A stretch of DNA of 64,000 nucleotides from the NCBI RefSeq assembly GCF_014831675.1, contig NZ_VJXY01000024.1, positions 60,021 through 124,020 of the forward strand, given 5' to 3'. The notes under the pieces were generated by a model. The model searched no databases. It was not told the origin of the DNA and saw only the letters and a program-made list of their open reading frames with translations. Below are positions 25,634 through 36,600 of this stretch, in pieces. How positions within the stretch are numbered: the stretch's first letter is position 1; every line of letters begins with the position of its first letter. A program made the position numbers and the translations under genes. Origin of the DNA: Komarekiella delphini-convector SJRDD-AB1 (GTDB lineage Bacteria > Cyanobacteriota > Cyanobacteriia > Cyanobacteriales > Nostocaceae).

Positions 25634-27499
25634 TTAAGTGACGAGTTGACCAGCAATTTGCTGAAACTTGATGATTACAAACTCCGCAGGCTTCAGCGGC
25701 GCAAACCCGACGATGATGTTGACGATGCCGCGATCAATGTCGTTTTGTGTAGTTGTTTCTTTGTCGCATTTAACGAAATAAGCTTCTCTTGGCGTTTTTC
25801 CTTGAAATGCGCCTTGGCGGAAAAGGTTGTTCATAAATGCCCCAAGGTTCAGGCGAATTTGTGACCACAGCGGCTCATCGTTGGGTTCAAATACCACCCA
25901 TTGAGTGCCCCGGTAAAGGCTTTCTTCGAGAAATAACGCCAGCCGACGCACGGGGATGTATTTCCACTCCGATGCAAGGCGATCATCTCCTTCTAGCGTC
26001 CGTGAACCCCAAACCACATTGCCATAGACTGGGAAGAATCGCAGACAATTGATTCCCAAAGGATTCAGTTGACCGTTTTCACCATCAGTCAGACTTACAG
26101 TGAGTCCTCGCACGCCTGACAAACTTGTGTCGATGCCAGCAGGTGCTTTCCAAACACCGCGTTGAGCGTCGGTACGTGCAAAGGTTCCGGCAATCACCCC
26201 GCAAGGTACAAATGTTTCTAGGCGATTTTCCTTTAACGGATCTGCCAGTTTCACTCTGGGAAAAAAGAGGGCTGCATAGTTCTTATTTTTGCCCAAGGCT
26301 GCTAGCAGAGAGTCTTGAGGGTTGTTCAGATTTCTAAGGACTGCATCTTTGTTTATCCACTCCAAAGGAGGATCGACAATTAGCATGGCACGGCGCTCAA
26401 AGCAATACTGAAGTGCTGTAGCCCAAGTTCCAGGCGAAATGTCGATTTCACGATTAACAGGTGGAATGCAGAGGAGGTTGAACAAGTCTGCTTTTTCTAA
26501 CGCATAAATACCTGTCTTTTCAGACTTGCTACCAGTGTAGAGGTTGTCATTAGTGGGCGGTTCATTGCTATCTTGTCCGCCATTAAAGGAACTTCCTTCT
26601 TCATTGTTGCTAGGTTGAGGACGAACCGCGGGAATATTATCTTCATCAACACGCGCAAAGAAGGATTGAGTTTTGAAAACTTCGACGACGTAGCGAGGTG
26701 AAGTTTTGTCTATTGAGAGGTTGCGGAGTTTCTCACTCGTTCTTTGCTCACCATCAATATATGTAATCGTTACGTTAAACGTTTTTTTCTCTTCGGGTGT
26801 ACTGGATTGATCAGCCGTATCATGGTCAACAATAACTTTCAGATCGTTCCCCCAAGCTCCTTCGCTAGAAGCATTTAAGACGAGTGCTGGAGCCTCAGCT
26901 TCATTACTCGTGGGTAAGCTAACCTGAGCCTCGACTCCTCCATCTGTACCACCTGTAAAGGCTTGGTTTTCAATTGCATCGGGGCGCTGAGTAATTGTAC
27001 TACTGAGTATCCGCACCGATTTCGATAGTTTTCCAGCAATTTGATCGAATTTAACATTCTTTAATTCTTCAACCGTCTTTTCACCTTTTTTGATAATCAG
27101 GTTAAAGCTGGTGTCATCAGTAACCTCAGTGTAGTTGACGGTTGCGGTCAGGCGATCGCCCTCTCTCCCAGGTTCTATTGCCTCCAAAATCAAGCTTTTA
27201 TCAGCAGCTTTGAGTTCAGTGGTTGCTCTGGTTTTTGCAGATAGGCGCACAATTAGGGCGTCAGTTCCTCCATTTAAGAAGAACTGCTGAACGGCATAGC
27301 CCATAGTGCTATTAAGTGTCAACTTACCAAACTGGCGCTCATAATCACCAAAACTTTGAATTCGGATGGGATCATTGGTTGATCCTTTCAGAGCAAATCC
27401 AATAAAAGCAGTAATAGAAGTTGAAACCCCTGTAATGGTACGAACACCACTTGGAATTTCCTCAATATAAACGCCAGGATAGGTAGGTGTGACAGGCAT
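25634..27499 (-). CDS. Contractile tail sheath protein (Cis2/Afp2-type)
   Basis: 621 residues. The N-terminal hallmark is TPTYPGVYIEEIPSGVRTIT, then VSTSITAFIGFALKGSTNDP and SFGDYERQFGKL. The C-terminal sheath domain has NPLGINCLRFFPVYGNVVWG, then SRTLEGDDRLASEWKYIPVR, RRLALFLEESLYRGTQWVVF and EPNDEPLWSQIRLNLGAF, ending in DRGIVNIIVGFAPLKPAEFV and IIKFQQ. Residues about 100-330 are a variable insertion of beta-rich repeats (two copies of a 'LxVTVNYTEVxDD/LKVIVDHDTADQ' type module). A ribosome site AAAGGAGCG lies before ATG 27499. It is the first gene of the operon. Confidence 0.96.
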   Translation of the reverse strand: MPVTPTYPGVYIEEIPSGVRTITGVSTSITAFIGFALKGSTNDPIRIQSFGDYERQFGKLTLNSTMGYAVQQFFLNGGTDALIVRLSAKTRATTELKAADKSLILEAIEPGREGDRLTATVNYTEVTDDTSFNLIIKKGEKTVEELKNVKFDQIAGKLSKSVRILSSTITQRPDAIENQAFTGGTDGGVEAQVSLPTSNEAEAPALVLNASSEGAWGNDLKVIVDHDTADQSSTPEEKKTFNVTITYIDGEQRTSEKLRNLSIDKTSPRYVVEVFKTQSFFARVDEDNIPAVRPQPSNNEEGSSFNGGQDSNEPPTNDNLYTGSKSEKTGIYALEKADLFNLLCIPPVNREIDISPGTWATALQYCFERRAMLIVDPPLEWINKDAVLRNLNNPQDSLLAALGKNKNYAALFFPRVKLADPLKENRLETFVPCGVIAGTFARTDAQRGVWKAPAGIDTSLSGVRGLTVSLTDGENGQLNPLGINCLRFFPVYGNVVWGSRTLEGDDRLASEWKYIPVRRLALFLEESLYRGTQWVVFEPNDEPLWSQIRLNLGAFMNNLFRQGAFQGKTPREAYFVKCDKETTTQNDIDRGIVNIIVGFAPLKPAEFVIIKFQQIAGQLVT

Positions 27500-27561
27500 G
27501 AAACGCTCCTTTTATTTGAACAGGCAAGTATGACAATTCATAAATTCCAGGTGTTTAAGTA

Positions 27562-27654
27562 TTAAACCTCTTGCATTCATTGCCTTTTGCACGCTTGTGA
27601 GAAAGGAGAAATACAATTCCTTTCACCTTTTACCGACTTATGCAAGAGTCTATT
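27562..27654. mobile_element. Small inverted-repeat element (MITE-like) upstream of the sheath gene
   Basis: AAACCTCTTGCAT near 27565 faces ATGCAAGAGTCTATT at 27640-27654. The arms resemble those of the larger element at 38971-39264 (TAGACCTCTTGCATAA / TTGCAAGAGGTCTA). About 93 bases in total, with no ORF. It sits 63 bases upstream of the sheath ATG, in or near the operon promoter. Confidence 0.6.
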
Positions 27655-27955
27655 GCAGCAGCAAAAACTTGCGGATCTCTCGCCTCAGTACGAAATTGAA
27701 CCGCTAACAAATTCTTTGAGAACTTATTTCCTCCACCAAGTAACCGGAAACTCAGCAAGTTATTCCTGTATACTTGCCCAAAGGAGCATTTGGAAGAATA
27801 AATTTAACAACTCAAATAATTGCCAATATTATTTACGAAATAGAGGTTTTTTAGTGAATATTTAGGAGATTCTTAAAGAAATGCTATTAATCGCAATATT
27901 TGCGATCATTTCTACTCAAACTGCGAAAAATAGCGTAATATCTTTTCTCTAACTT

Positions 27956-29230
27956 TCAAGTGAGTTTTGTGGATGGATTCAGGTTTTTGGTAGCGAGCTT
28001 GTGTAAGCTATGAAGAATCACACCTAAACTCATCACAACTTGTACTGTAGCTGCAATAATTAGAGCGATCGCAGCTCCTAGCAATTTCATCTGAGGCAGC
28101 AACCAGATACAAGCGATGGGTAAGATAATTGTCACCACAGCAAATAAAAGTATTTGGATGCAAAAGTATTTAGCTGCTGCCATTCCATAGCCTAACGAGG
28201 ACGATACATAGCCAATGCCCGCTGCAACCATCAACCAGACAAACAAATTTGCTTGTTCGCCATATTCAGGTTGATACAGAACAGTTAAAATCTGCCGTCC
28301 ATCAACGAGAGCCACCAAAACGCCTGTGACACCCAATAAAGCAGCCATTCCTACCAGCTTTAGCAAGAGAGTGCGGAAAGCGATCGCATCTCCTGCGGCA
28401 TAATATTTAGCTAACTGGGGACTAGCTGACTCTCCTAGAAGATTCACTAACATCCCTCCTATTACCATCAGGTAAGCTATGGCTGCAAAAATCCCAAGTT
28501 GCTCCACACCCAAATATTGCTCAATAAAGTAGCGGGGAATGTTGTGATTGAGTGAAACTAGCATCATCACAAATCCCAAAGGCAAACATAGCCATACCAA
28601 CTTTAGTAGGATTGGCTGATGCCAACGCGGTTGTAGTTTTGACAAATGCTTAAGTATCAAAACACCATTATGAATATCGTAACCAACCAGCACCACAGCC
28701 CCAGCAAATACTAACCCCGTTACTCCCCATAGAATATTGCCAGATTGATATACACCAATGCTCAGTAGTAACAGCGATAGAAAACCTTTAATTATCAGCG
28801 ATACAGCAATGCAATTCGTGCCTTTGTTTTGCTGTAACCCATAAAATACGTCACTAATAGATTCCAACGCTTTGGCTAGACCAACTAGGAAGATAACTAA
28901 AGATGTTTCCGATTCATATCCTCCTAACAAACTAACAACTGTAATAATTACAAGTGCCAGCGCTATTGATATTAACCTCAACCCTAAGTAATCACTAAAA
29001 CTGTACTGTTTTCTATTATCTGTAGCTTGAACAGATCGTAGTTGGAGATTTGTCAACATGATTATGGGTGCTGCTACCGCTAAACCCAAGGCAAATTGCC
29101 CTACCATTTTTGGATTACCAAATTTAGCTAACACCACAAGCATCCCCCATTGGCAAGCTGCATAGACCGCATTGCCAATAAATGCCCACGATAAATTGTG
29201 GCGCAGTGTTAATACTTTCTCATACTGCAT
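27956..29230 (-). CDS. Polysaccharide/oligosaccharide flippase (Wzx-like, MOP superfamily)
   Basis: 424 residues with about twelve hydrophobic segments spread over the whole length (for example WGMLVVLAKFGNPKMVGQFA, LGLAVAAPIIMLTNLQLRSV, LLLLSIGVYQSGN, FAAIAYLMVIGGMLVNLLGE). The pattern and N-terminus 'LRHNLSWAFIGNAVYAACQW' are typical of Wzx/RfbX proteins that move lipid-linked sugars across the inner membrane. It has no sugar-biosynthesis neighbours here and appears monocistronic. Upstream (29231-29756) is a long AT-rich gap. Confidence 0.85.
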   Translation of the reverse strand: MQYEKVLTLRHNLSWAFIGNAVYAACQWGMLVVLAKFGNPKMVGQFALGLAVAAPIIMLTNLQLRSVQATDNRKQYSFSDYLGLRLISIALALVIITVVSLLGGYESETSLVIFLVGLAKALESISDVFYGLQQNKGTNCIAVSLIIKGFLSLLLLSIGVYQSGNILWGVTGLVFAGAVVLVGYDIHNGVLILKHLSKLQPRWHQPILLKLVWLCLPLGFVMMLVSLNHNIPRYFIEQYLGVEQLGIFAAIAYLMVIGGMLVNLLGESASPQLAKYYAAGDAIAFRTLLLKLVGMAALLGVTGVLVALVDGRQILTVLYQPEYGEQANLFVWLMVAAGIGYVSSSLGYGMAAAKYFCIQILLFAVVTIILPIACIWLLPQMKLLGAAIALIIAATVQVVMSLGVILHSLHKLATKNLNPSTKLT

Positions 29231-29756
29231 TTGTTAAAAAGTTCTTCAGCTAAGAACCAGTTTTTATAAACTTTGATTAATTCTCTTTTTCCTCAAACTT
29301 AAGATGTAGTTAAAAGTTCAGTAACAAGTAATTGGTGAGTAGCAATTAATATTTATATCATCACGACATACTACAAAAATCTCGGAAATTTATACATTAA
29401 ATATCGTCCTAAGGAGTTGATACAATTAAAAACAGTACTTTTAGCTAACGTTAAATTCGTTTGTGTTGGTAGTTAGCAGTATTAGATATTTGTCCATTTA
29501 TGTTGTACCAATTTTTTGCCACTTTAGTCATGCCACTTTGGCAAAATTTTGATCACAGTTCTCAATTACTAGCAATCCACTCTTGTGTGAGGAGTTAACA
29601 ATAAGCGTGTGTTGCATGAATAATTTAAATTCGGTTCCCGATATTGGGCTTTTCACTTTTGTGCTTTAGTGGTTCAAAGTCAATTTTTGAACCACTAAGA
29701 CACCAAGAAAAATAGATTACACCTTGAAAAGGCTAACCTTTGCCCAACTCTTTCTA
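29231..29756. other. AT-rich gap with a 13-bp hairpin at 29666-29698
   Basis: No gene seen. At 29668-29678 AGTGGTTCAAA pairs perfectly with TTTGAACCACT at 29686-29696 (loop GTCAATT), extended by two further A-T pairs. It lies 60 bases past the ilvN stop on that gene's downstream side. It could be the ilvN terminator, but a U-tract is lacking. The remainder should hold the flippase promoter. Confidence 0.45.
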
Positions 29757-30275
29757 CTAAACTTTTGCTTCTAAAGACTTGAGCAATTCAGTATTCACAC
29801 CTGATTCACGAGTCAGAGCAATTTTACCAGTGCGGGCGACTTCTCTTAAACCAAACTTCTGCAACACTTGCACGATCGCCACCATTTTACCTGGATCTCC
29901 GACAACTTCCAAGGTAAGGGAATCTTCCGCCACATCTACGACACGCGCCCGAAAAATCTGAGACAATTCAATTACTTCTGAGCGATTGTTGCTGGTAGCA
30001 TTAACCTTCAAGAGCATCAATTCCCGCTCTACGCAAGGAGTTTCGGTAATATCCTGTACTTTGAGAACATTGACCAACTTGTATAGCTGCTTGGTTAATT
30101 GCTCGATTACGCGATCGTCACCGGGTACAACCATCGTAATGCGGGAAACTCCTCCCTGCTCGGCTGGGCCAACAGCGAGGCTTTCAATATTAAAACCACG
30201 ACGGGCAAATAAACCAGAAATACGGGACAGAACACCCGCTTCATCTTCTACGAGAACTGAAAGAGTATGTTTCAT
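29757..30275 (-). CDS. ilvN: Acetolactate synthase small (regulatory) subunit
   Basis: 172 residues from ATG 30275; a TTG three codons upstream is also in frame. The ACT domain at the N-terminus reads [20 protein letters not shown], then [20 protein letters not shown] and ISRITMVV-like strands ([10 protein letters not shown]). The C-terminal domain ([37 protein letters not shown]) is also typical of bacterial IlvN/IlvH. It binds valine and controls the large subunit of acetolactate synthase in branched-chain amino acid synthesis. The large-subunit gene is not adjacent, as is usual in cyanobacteria. Confidence 0.96.
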   Translation of the reverse strand: MKHTLSVLVEDEAGVLSRISGLFARRGFNIESLAVGPAEQGGVSRITMVVPGDDRVIEQLTKQLYKLVNVLKVQDITETPCVERELMLLKVNATSNNRSEVIELSQIFRARVVDVAEDSLTLEVVGDPGKMVAIVQVLQKFGLREVARTGKIALTRESGVNTELLKSLEAKV

Positions 30276-30541
30276 CTTCGCCAAAAAGGCTAGAGCAGGA
30301 TTTGATCACGCAGACACTAGCTAACGGCTGCGCTAGAGGTACTGCCGCATTAAATTGTAAGTGCGACCTTCTATTTTAAACTCAATAGCTACACTCATTG
30401 CAGTCCTAAAAAGAAATTGTGCAAAAATCACGCCATAAGTATGAATATTCCTGAGTGCATATCTTTTCATTGGCAGATGCCGGATTTTTCCAAAGCATTT
30501 ATACTCATATTTGAAAAACCTTCAACAGGAGCAAAGTATTT

Positions 30542-30901
30542 ATGGGTTGGTTAAAAAGACTATTTGGAATGGAAAAGCCTCAAAATGCAGAAGTAAATCC
30601 GGCTCCACAAGTACAGCAAACTTCTAGTAATGCGCCTACTGCTACTCAATCAACTCCTCTAGAACGTTTGGGATTAAATGGTGAGTACGACCAAAGTGGG
30701 TTGGCAAAGCGAGTAGCATTGGCATTCGATCAAGATCCCCAACTTGATGATGTTGATAGCCTTTGGGTAGCTCAGACGGGTAGCACTGTAGTATTGAAAG
30801 GTAAAGTTCCTAGCCAGGAAATCCTCAACAAAATGATTTCTGTAGCCCGTTCTGTAAGTGGTGCTACAGATGTTGACACCAATCAAACGACCATTGGTTA
30901 G
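30542..30901 (+). CDS. BON-domain protein
   Basis: 119 residues. The N-terminus MGWLKRLFGMEKPQ is followed by a Gln/Ser/Thr/Pro-rich linker (about 15-42), then a single BON domain (SGLAKRVALAFDQDPQLDDV; VVLKGKVPSQEILNKMISVA; VSGATDVDTNQT). There is no signal peptide, so it is probably cytosolic or membrane-associated. BON domains bind phospholipid or other ligands, often in stress responses. An AGGAG sequence lies about 12 bases before ATG 30542. It is a single gene. Confidence 0.85.
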   Translation: MGWLKRLFGMEKPQNAEVNPAPQVQQTSSNAPTATQSTPLERLGLNGEYDQSGLAKRVALAFDQDPQLDDVDSLWVAQTGSTVVLKGKVPSQEILNKMISVARSVSGATDVDTNQTTIG

Positions 30902-30958
30902 GTGCTGATTGTTGAACGTATTAATCGAATTTGAGGATATCTAGGTAGTAACTGAATA

Positions 30959-31873
30959 TTAGCGATCGCCAGCCCATCTCTCAATCCAATCTAAAATAGC
31001 TCGGTTAACTTGTTCTGGGCATTCATCGTGGGGACAATGTCCCACATCCTCTAGATTTAGCAATTCTAATTTCTCGTTATATTGAGCAAATTGGTTAGCA
31101 AGGGCTGGAGGAACAAAACGGTCTTTTTGTCCCCAAATCAAAAGCATCGGAATTTTTAAGGTCGGTAATACTGTCTTGACACTAGGACTAAAGTTAATAC
31201 CGATCGCAGCTTTAAACAAAGCACTAAAAGCACGGGCAGAACCCCGATCTTGGGGTGGCCCAGCTAAAATATCTATGAGTTCATCGGTGATTGCTTCTGG
31301 GTTAGCATAAGCAAGACTTGCCCAACGGCGTAGCACACCTGGCCGACGCACAAAGTTAAATACAGGCTTTAGTATCAGCGGAGAAGCAACTATATTTTTA
31401 ATGGTTCTGACAACTGGTCGTAGTACAGGTGCGATCGCTTCTTGCTCTAATGACGGATCGGGTAAACTCATCATTACCATACCTTGTACCATGTCGGGAT
31501 AGGTGGCGGCGGCGGCCATAGAAATCAGTGAACCATTGGAATTACCAATTAATACCGCAGGTTGACGGATAAATGTTTTCCAAAAGTCGTGAACTTGCTC
31601 TACCCAAAGTTGTATGCTGTAATTGACTGGGGCTTTTTCGGAAGCGCCAAAACCCAGCATGTCTAGGGCATAAACCGTGTGATGCTCACCCAAAACCTCT
31701 AAATTATGCCGCCAATGCCCAATAGATGCACCAAAGCCATGTAGCAAGATTAATGGTGTTGTCTGATGGTGATTTTGGGCAGGGCGAATAAACGTGTAAC
31801 GAGTTTGCCAGCCCCGCCATACCCAATCCCTTTGATTACCAACCCGCTCCTGCCAATGTACCGCAGTAGTCAC
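30959..31873 (-). CDS. Alpha/beta-fold hydrolase
   Basis: 304 residues with a full alpha/beta hydrolase layout. The oxyanion-hole motif LLHGFGASIGHW is at 43-54, the nucleophile elbow GNSNGS has Ser112, the acid Asp is in LLIWGQKDRFVPP (near 253) and the His is in LEDVGHCPHDECPE (near 282). It has no signal peptide. Close cyanobacterial relatives are annotated as generic hydrolases and some plant relatives act on chlorophyll derivatives, but the substrate cannot be read from sequence. It is monocistronic, convergent with the BON gene. Confidence 0.9.
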   Translation of the reverse strand: MTTAVHWQERVGNQRDWVWRGWQTRYTFIRPAQNHHQTTPLILLHGFGASIGHWRHNLEVLGEHHTVYALDMLGFGASEKAPVNYSIQLWVEQVHDFWKTFIRQPAVLIGNSNGSLISMAAAATYPDMVQGMVMMSLPDPSLEQEAIAPVLRPVVRTIKNIVASPLILKPVFNFVRRPGVLRRWASLAYANPEAITDELIDILAGPPQDRGSARAFSALFKAAIGINFSPSVKTVLPTLKIPMLLIWGQKDRFVPPALANQFAQYNEKLELLNLEDVGHCPHDECPEQVNRAILDWIERWAGDR

Positions 31874-32242
31874 AGTCCCTCCAATTCATCAGCTTTGAAA
31901 CACCATTACTTCCAATATAAGAGCTTAATTGCAAATCTTTAGTGCCAAGGCTGTGAGAAGTTGTTACCTTTGTCTACCTGTAAAAGATGTCTACCATATC
32001 CGTTCTAAGTACATTTATCAAGAGTTATTGACTATAAATACTACTACGATTTCTGTGTAATACAATGTACTGTATTGGTTTTTATAAACGTCTTGTATAT
32101 CTAACCTTGTTATTTTGGAAATATGCTTGTTAACCCGACTATCAATTAAGTATTGGTAAATATTTGTAACAATACTTAACATTGTCCCAAGTTGTGTAAT
32201 TTAGATTAACTATTGCAGAGAAATTCTCTCAGAGTGAGTAGA

Positions 32243-32392
32243 ATGACAAATACAACAAAGCAACTACTTTATGGATTAGTTACCCTAGAATCAGAGACTA
32301 TGTCTTCAAACCCTAGTTATTCCAGTATTTATGCCTCTGAGGCATACCAATCAAGATTACACCAATCAAGACCACATCAAATCCTTCATTAA
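32243..32392 (+). CDS. Candidate small ORF upstream of infC
   Basis: A 49-codon frame (MTNTTKQLLYGLVTLESETM, then a Ser/Tyr/Gln/His-rich tail) ends 18 bases before infC. It has no recognisable domain, and the preceding AGAGTGAGTAGA is a poor ribosome site. It may be a leader peptide or chance. The rest of the 31874-32410 gap is AT-rich with direct repeats ACCAATCAAGA near 32350-32372 and presumably holds the infC promoter. Confidence 0.3.
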   Translation: MTNTTKQLLYGLVTLESETMSSNPSYSSIYASEAYQSRLHQSRPHQILH

Positions 32393-32410
32393 GAGCTCCC
32401 ACAAATCATA

Positions 32411-32944
32411 ATGCCTGTGATTGAGAAAAAACGAACTCGCGATCTGCCACAAATTAACGAACGGATTCGCTTCCCGAAAATTCGGGTTATTGATACTGAT
32501 GGCGCTCAACTGGGAATTATGCCCCCACAGGAAGCACTACAACTAGCTGAAGAAAAAGAACTAGATCTGGTGCTACTCAGTGACAAGGCTGATCCGCCGG
32601 TTTGCCGGATTATGGATTACGGGAAGTACAAGTTTGAGCAGGAGAAAAAGGCGCGGGAAGCCCGGAAAAAGCAGCACACAGCTGATGTTAAAGAAGTTAA
32701 GATGCGCTACAAGATAGAAGAACACGACTACAATGTGCGTGTTAAGCAAGCAGAGCGTTTTCTGAAAGATGGTGATAAAGTCAAAGCTACTGTGATGTTC
32801 CGGGGTCGAGAAATTCAACACAGTGACCTAGCAGAAGATTTGCTTAAACGAATGGCGACGGATTTAGAGCCATTTGGTGAAGTTCAGCAAGCGCCTAAAA
32901 AAGAAGGGCGAAATATGATGATGCTTATCTCGCCCAAAAAATAA
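32411..32944 (+). CDS. infC: Translation initiation factor IF-3
   Basis: 177 residues, normal for IF-3. The N-domain has [20 protein letters not shown] with [20 protein letters not shown], and [20 protein letters not shown] leads into the Lys-rich linker. The C-domain has [40 protein letters not shown] and a final [12 protein letters not shown]. It binds the 30S subunit and ensures correct start selection. It starts with ATG rather than the AUU seen in enterobacteria, so that autoregulatory device is absent. A terminator follows 31 bases later. Confidence 0.97.
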   Translation: MPVIEKKRTRDLPQINERIRFPKIRVIDTDGAQLGIMPPQEALQLAEEKELDLVLLSDKADPPVCRIMDYGKYKFEQEKKAREARKKQHTADVKEVKMRYKIEEHDYNVRVKQAERFLKDGDKVKATVMFRGREIQHSDLAEDLLKRMATDLEPFGEVQQAPKKEGRNMMMLISPKK

Positions 32945-32975
32945 TCCTCTAACTCTTTAATAGATGAAGTTTGAT

Positions 32976-33009
32976 AATCCTCTGGCTAAAAGTCAGGGGA
33001 TTCTTTTGT
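32976..33009 (+). terminator. Rho-independent terminator of infC
   Basis: AATCCTCTGGCT (32976-32987) pairs with AGTCAGGGGATT (32991-33002), 12 pairs including two G-U, with an AAA loop. CTTTTGTT follows directly. Confidence 0.8.
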
Positions 33010-33064
33010 TATGGGGATACAGGAGTGGAGACGCGATTAATCACGTCTATCTGTACAAAAGATT

Positions 33065-33222
33065 AGGACTTACGCACTGAAGGCTGAAACCTAGATCCCC
33101 CCTAGCCCACGCCAGTCGCTCATGGGGGAAACCCCCAAGACCGCGCTGGCTCCCCTTCAAAAGGGGGGAATTTCTAAAGCCCCCTTTTTAAGGGGGTTGG
33201 GGGATCTGAGTGCGTAAGTTCT
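33065..33222. mobile_element. MITE-like element with GGACTTACGCACT ends
   Basis: Left end AGGACTTACGCACTGA (33065-33080) and right end TGAGTGCGTAAGTTCT (33207-33222) are inverted copies, 14 of 16 matching. The core contains GATCCCCCCTAGCCCACGCC at one side and TAAGGGGGTTGGGGGATC at the other, and can fold on itself. No ORF. The same ends flank a different core at 42775-42911, and a similar core with other ends is at 39045-39208 and 45411-45721. Confidence 0.75.
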
Positions 33223-33415
33223 GAAGATATAGCAACAACAGATAGCTCATTGTAGAGATGTTGCATTGTAGAGACGTTGCATTGCAACGTCTCTACAAGG
33301 TTTCTGGGTTTATTTATCTGAAATCGATAGTCCTGAGAGCTGAGTGGGAAACATAATACTCAGTTACTCAGGACTTTTGCTATGTCCAGGAGACAGGAGT
33401 CAAGGGTCAATAGTG

Positions 33416-33500
33416 CTGAGTGCTGTAAAGCCATACGGGCATGGCTGCGCTTGGAGCGGTAGCGGGGCGTTTAGTCTGTGCTGTTGCGTTTAGCCCGTCA
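33416..33500. repeat. Dispersed extragenic repeat GAGTGCTGTAAAGCC...
   Basis: GAGTGCTGTAAAGCC followed by CGGGCATGGCTGCGCTT and, some bases later, TTTAGCCCGT. The same string occurs at 60286-60350. It is a palindromic short element of unknown function in the gap before the transporter-HEAT gene. Confidence 0.6.
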
Positions 33501-33611
33501 AGAGTCAGTATTATATTCTCCCCCTACTTCTCTGCTTTGCTGCTCTCCCTGCTCTCTGCCTCTCCACTCCTCGACTCCCCCACTCGTGACGATACCAGAA
33601 ACTAAAACTGC

Positions 33612-36600
33612 ATGGAACTGAAAAATGACTGGTTGACTGTAAATAGAGGTGTTCTACCACGACTGTTACAGTGGGTAAATCTCCGGCCAGAAGAGAGCGA
33701 ACGGACTTGGATGATGTTTGCTTTTTACACAACTGTATCTGTAGGATTGCGGTGGGCAGAGGACAGTACAGTCGCACTGTTTTTAGACGAATATGGGACA
33801 GACTTATTGCCTTGGATGTATATTGCCAGTGCTGGATTAGGTGCAGGACTGGTTTTTTTATATTCTTGGCTGCAAAAGATTTTCCCCTTACGCCGGGTAA
33901 TTGTGGCGATCGCACCTTGCATGGTGATGCCATTAGTTTTGTTAGTTTTATTACATTGGGGAACCCATGTTTCATACTTAGCAGTTATTTCGATATTTCT
34001 GCTGCGGCTGTGGGTAGATGCACTTTACGTGGTCAATGACCTCAACACGTCCATTGTCGCTAACCAACTATTTAACATTCGGGAAATTAAGCGCACTTAC
34101 CCACTGGTTAGTAGTGGTTTATTGATCGCTGATGTAATCAGTGGCTTTAGTTTGCCTTGGCTGGTGCAATTTGCCAAGTTGAATAACGTCATTCTCATCG
34201 GCTGTGTAATGATTCTATTGGGATCGGGGATTTTATTCTATTTAACTCATCACTATCGAGCAGCTTTTCCCGAAACTCCCCAAAAACTAATTCCTGAAGA
34301 ACAAGCATCACGACAGCGTTTCGTTAAAAGTCCGTTGAAGGACTATGTTTGGCAGTTGTTTGCCTTTGTAGGTCTGTTACAGGTCATTGGGTTGTTAATA
34401 GATTTTCAGTATCTACGAGAACTTCAGTCTAATTTGGACGATCGCGAACTCGCCAGTTTCTTGGGACTATTTGGTGGGATGCTCGGACTGTGTGAGCTAT
34501 TGACGCAGTGGTTTATTTCTAGCCGACTCATCGAACGGATGGGGGTATTTTTCACCGCTACGCTTTTACCGATCACTGTAGGTTTTTTATTACCAGCAGT
34601 GCTGATATTCCTAAATTTAGTTCCAGCAATGCAATCGCAGAGCTTTTTCTGGGGTCTGATAATTCTCAAATTCTGCGATGAACTTTTGCGCTACACCTTT
34701 GTCATGAGTAGTGGCCCAGTACTATACCAACCGATCCCAGAGGCCATTCGCAGCCGGATGCAGACATTATCTGGCGGAAATGCGGAAGCGATCGCTACTG
34801 GTTTGACAGGATTGGTAATTTTTGCAACTTTGTTTCTTGGTGGACGATTTGTACCAGTATCACTACAAAAGTGGGTGTTGGTAGGGGAAACAATGGTCGT
34901 AGCTGGTGCTTGTTTAAAAGTAGTTTGGGAGTTGCGATCGCGTTATGTTGAGTTGTTAGTCTTAAGTGTGGCCCGAGGAAACCTGAGTGCGGCTAATGTG
35001 GGCTTACGATTCTTCAAGCAGGGTGTAGTTAAAGCTTTAGGAGAAAACGGCAGCGAGGCAGATAAACGCTCTTGCATTGAACTTTTAGCTCAAATTGATT
35101 CCCCAGGCGCAGCGGAAGTTTTAGCACCACTACTAGTCAAATTACCCCCAGATTTGCAATGCCAAAGTTTGGAAGTGATGCTAGTGGGAGGTGCAAATCC
35201 GGCTTATTTACCCGCCATCCGCCCTTTGTTAGAACAGCCAGAAGCAACTACCCCTGAAGTTTTTGCCTTAGCGCTACGCTATGTTTGGTTGGCTGAACCA
35301 AATCCCAATTTAAGTCTACTAGAAGAATACTTGCACCCCCGCCAAAATTCACTCATCCGCGCTACCGCCGCCGCTTTAGTTTTACGCCAGGGAACGCCAA
35401 TGCAAAAAGTTGCAGCGACTAAAACCATGCGCCGAATGCTGACTCATAAACAAGAATGGGAACGGGTAAATGGAGTCAGAGCGCTCAGAGAAGCAATTTA
35501 TTTGCAGGCGTTGCGGGTTCACATTCCGAATTTGTTACAGGATGAGTCTTTACGGGTGCGTTGTGCTGTCTTGGAAATGATTGCAGCAACTCATTCAGAA
35601 GAATATTATTCGGCACTAATTGCAGCACTTTACTACAAATCAACCCGCAGTACAGCAATGTTAGCTCTAGTACGACTGGAGAATGAAGCTTTAGAGATGC
35701 TGTTGCAGGTGGCTACGAATATTTACAAACCAGAAGTAGTGCGGATGTATGCTTGGCGTACTATTGGTCAGATCAGTACTCAAGAAGCAATGGAGTCTTT
35801 ATGGCAAAACTTAGAAACATCTTGGGGTACTACTAGGGATCATATTCTTCGTAGCTTGCTAAAAATACACAAACAACCAGGAATTGCTGGTTTAGTAGAT
35901 CGGTTTTATGAAAGTAGGGTAGAAAATTTAATTAAGCAGGAATTAGGATTTTTAGGTGAGATTTACGCCGCATACATAGATTTCAAAACAATAGATCCTC
36001 TAGGATATGATCAATTAAGCCAGAGGATTCTGACTGTCTCTGAGTTAATGCAACGTGCGCTAGTAGAATTAGAATTGGATGTTAAAGAGCGGTTGCTGTT
36101 GTTACTGAAGCTGCTTTACTCCCCAGACAAAATGCAGGCGGCGGCGTTCAATCTGCGATCGCAATCAGGGGTAAACTTAGCACGGGGATTAGAAATCTTA
36201 GAACATACCGTGACTTCACCCTCAAAGTGTCTGTTGCTGAATATTTTAGATAACCGATCGCAGCAAGAAAAACTGCAACATCTTATAGAAGCCAAAGTTG
36301 TAGTATATGAAAATATGTTGATTAGCGATCGCCTCCACAAATTACTGTTGTTGAGTAATTTACTTTCTGACTGGTGCTTAGCTTGCTGTTTTCATTTTGC
36401 TCAAATTACTCGTATCCGACTGACAAGTGCTGAGATTTTGGCAGCTTTGCGTCATCCAACTGGTTTTGTCAGAGAAGCTGCGATCGCATATTTAAACATG
36501 GTTTCACATCGCCTTCTTTTAGAAATACTACCCCAGTTACAAGACGATCCACATCCGCTTGTAGCTGCTCAAGTTAAAGACTTGCTCAAAAAATCCCACG

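Noticed and set aside
1-27499. Prophage
   Set aside because: Sheath, tube and baseplate are present but no capsid, portal, terminase, integrase or lysis cassette, and a Cis15-type ATPase and DUF4157 effectors are present.
1-27499. Type VI secretion system
   Set aside because: No membrane-complex genes (TssJ/L/M) and no ClpV-type ATPase; sheath and DUF4255/Cis16 genes fit the eCIS/tCIS class.
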